From Lachnospiraceae bacterium (lineage in GTDB: Bacteria; Bacillota; Clostridia; Lachnospirales; Lachnospiraceae), in the NCBI GenBank assembly GCA_003520105.1, contig DOVL01000101.1, positions 1 to 7,778 on the forward strand: a DNA stretch of 7,778 nt, read 5' to 3'. Below are positions 7,472 to 7,778 of this stretch, one piece after another; within the stretch, counting starts at the first letter, position 1; each line of letters opens with the position of its first letter. The translations under genes and the position numbers were made by a program. The notes beneath the pieces are model-generated. The model ran no database searches, was not told the DNA's origin, and saw only the letters and a program-made list of their open reading frames with translations.

Positions 7472-7778
7472 CTAATATCTTGCAACCTCAACCACACCTT
7501 CATCAAGTGAATAAATATAGGTTCTGCTGACTTTTAAGCCTTTGATTCCTTCAACTGCCTCCCTGTATAGTTCCAGCTGTCTGCCGTGTCTCCTTATAAG
7601 CTCAGGCCCATCCGCGCCTCTGTCGGTCTTATAATCCATGATCACAACATCACCAGTCTCATCCACATAATATCCATCGATGATACCCTGAACGATCACG
7701 AGGCTGTTATCTCCAACCTCTTTATTCTCATGATCGCCTTGAGTTTTATTATCTGCATTATCACCCAACATCTCACCT
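7472..7778 (-). CDS. addA: AddA helicase/nuclease, C-terminal nuclease end (partial)
   Basis: AddA is the helicase-nuclease subunit of the AddAB complex, which processes double-strand breaks for RecA repair. About 102 C-terminal codons are in the window; the frame is still open at the right edge (GAG and GGT codons precede the first Met), so the rest lies outside. The RecB-family nuclease motifs are clear: VQGIIDGYY with a metal-binding Asp, VVIMDYKTDR with the Asp and Lys of the active site, and RQLELYREA. The end SRTYIYSLDEGVVEVARY matches the AddA tail. Before the nuclease motifs is a D/N/G/E/K-rich stretch (7709-7771) that does not look like normal AddA and may be a low-complexity insertion. 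The Met at 7771 has AGGTGAG touching it, too close for a ribosome binding site, so it is not taken as a start. The TAG overlaps the ribosome binding site of the dehydrogenase gene. Confidence 0.88.
   Translation of the reverse strand, partial: GEMLGDNADNKTQGDHENKEVGDNSLVIVQGIIDGYYVDETGDVVIMDYKTDRGADGPELIRRHGRQLELYREAVEGIKGLKVSRTYIYSLDEGVVEVARY

Noticed and set aside
7472..7771. Separate 99-residue gene starting at 7771
   Set aside because: The frame continues upstream to the window edge, the purine-rich stretch touches the ATG, and the content is the C-terminal half of an AddA nuclease domain.

Overview
The window looks like chromosomal DNA from a Gram-positive anaerobe of the class Clostridia, most likely a Lachnospiraceae-type bacterium (Butyrivibrio/Roseburia-like). 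This rests on the style of the F-type ATP synthase proteins, strong AGGAGG ribosome binding sites, an AddA-type nuclease and a small Xre regulator. The family-level placement is inference; no marker gene in the window proves it.

Layout. Positions 1-5672 hold most of an F-type ATP synthase operon read leftwards (minus strand): atpB (a), atpE (c), atpF (b), atpA (alpha), atpG (gamma) and the first 340 codons of atpD (beta), which runs off the left edge. A good sigma-A-type promoter with an extended -10 lies about 100 bases before atpB. Positions 5673-6077 are a divergent intergenic region. At 6078-6362 a small Xre/Cro-family regulator reads rightwards, followed by a compound hairpin terminator shared with the convergent gene on its right. 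Positions 6422-7456 (minus) encode a D-2-hydroxyacid dehydrogenase resembling glycerate dehydrogenase, and 7472-7778 (minus) is the C-terminal nuclease end of AddA, entering from the right edge; these two are probably co-transcribed.

Main point of interest. There is no separate delta-subunit gene (atpH) between atpF and atpA. Instead, the alpha subunit has about 80 extra N-terminal residues that match the C-terminal domain of the delta subunit, the part that binds the b stalk. The N-terminal helical domain of delta, which normally caps the alpha subunits, is absent from the window. If expressed as read, each F1 would carry three delta C-terminal domains, one per alpha, which implies a rebuilt peripheral stalk. 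The membrane part is unusual too: the c subunit has a signal-peptide-like leader and an acidic linker before a normal c hairpin, and the a subunit also starts with an extra signal-like hydrophobic segment. The c-subunit ion site keeps Glu, Thr and Tyr of the sodium-type arrangement but lacks its Gln.

Other observations: a TTG start for atpD overlapping the atpG stop, an operator-like palindrome at the xre promoter, a 12-bp inverted repeat that includes the xre ribosome binding site, and hydrophilic low-complexity insertions in both proteins at the right end.
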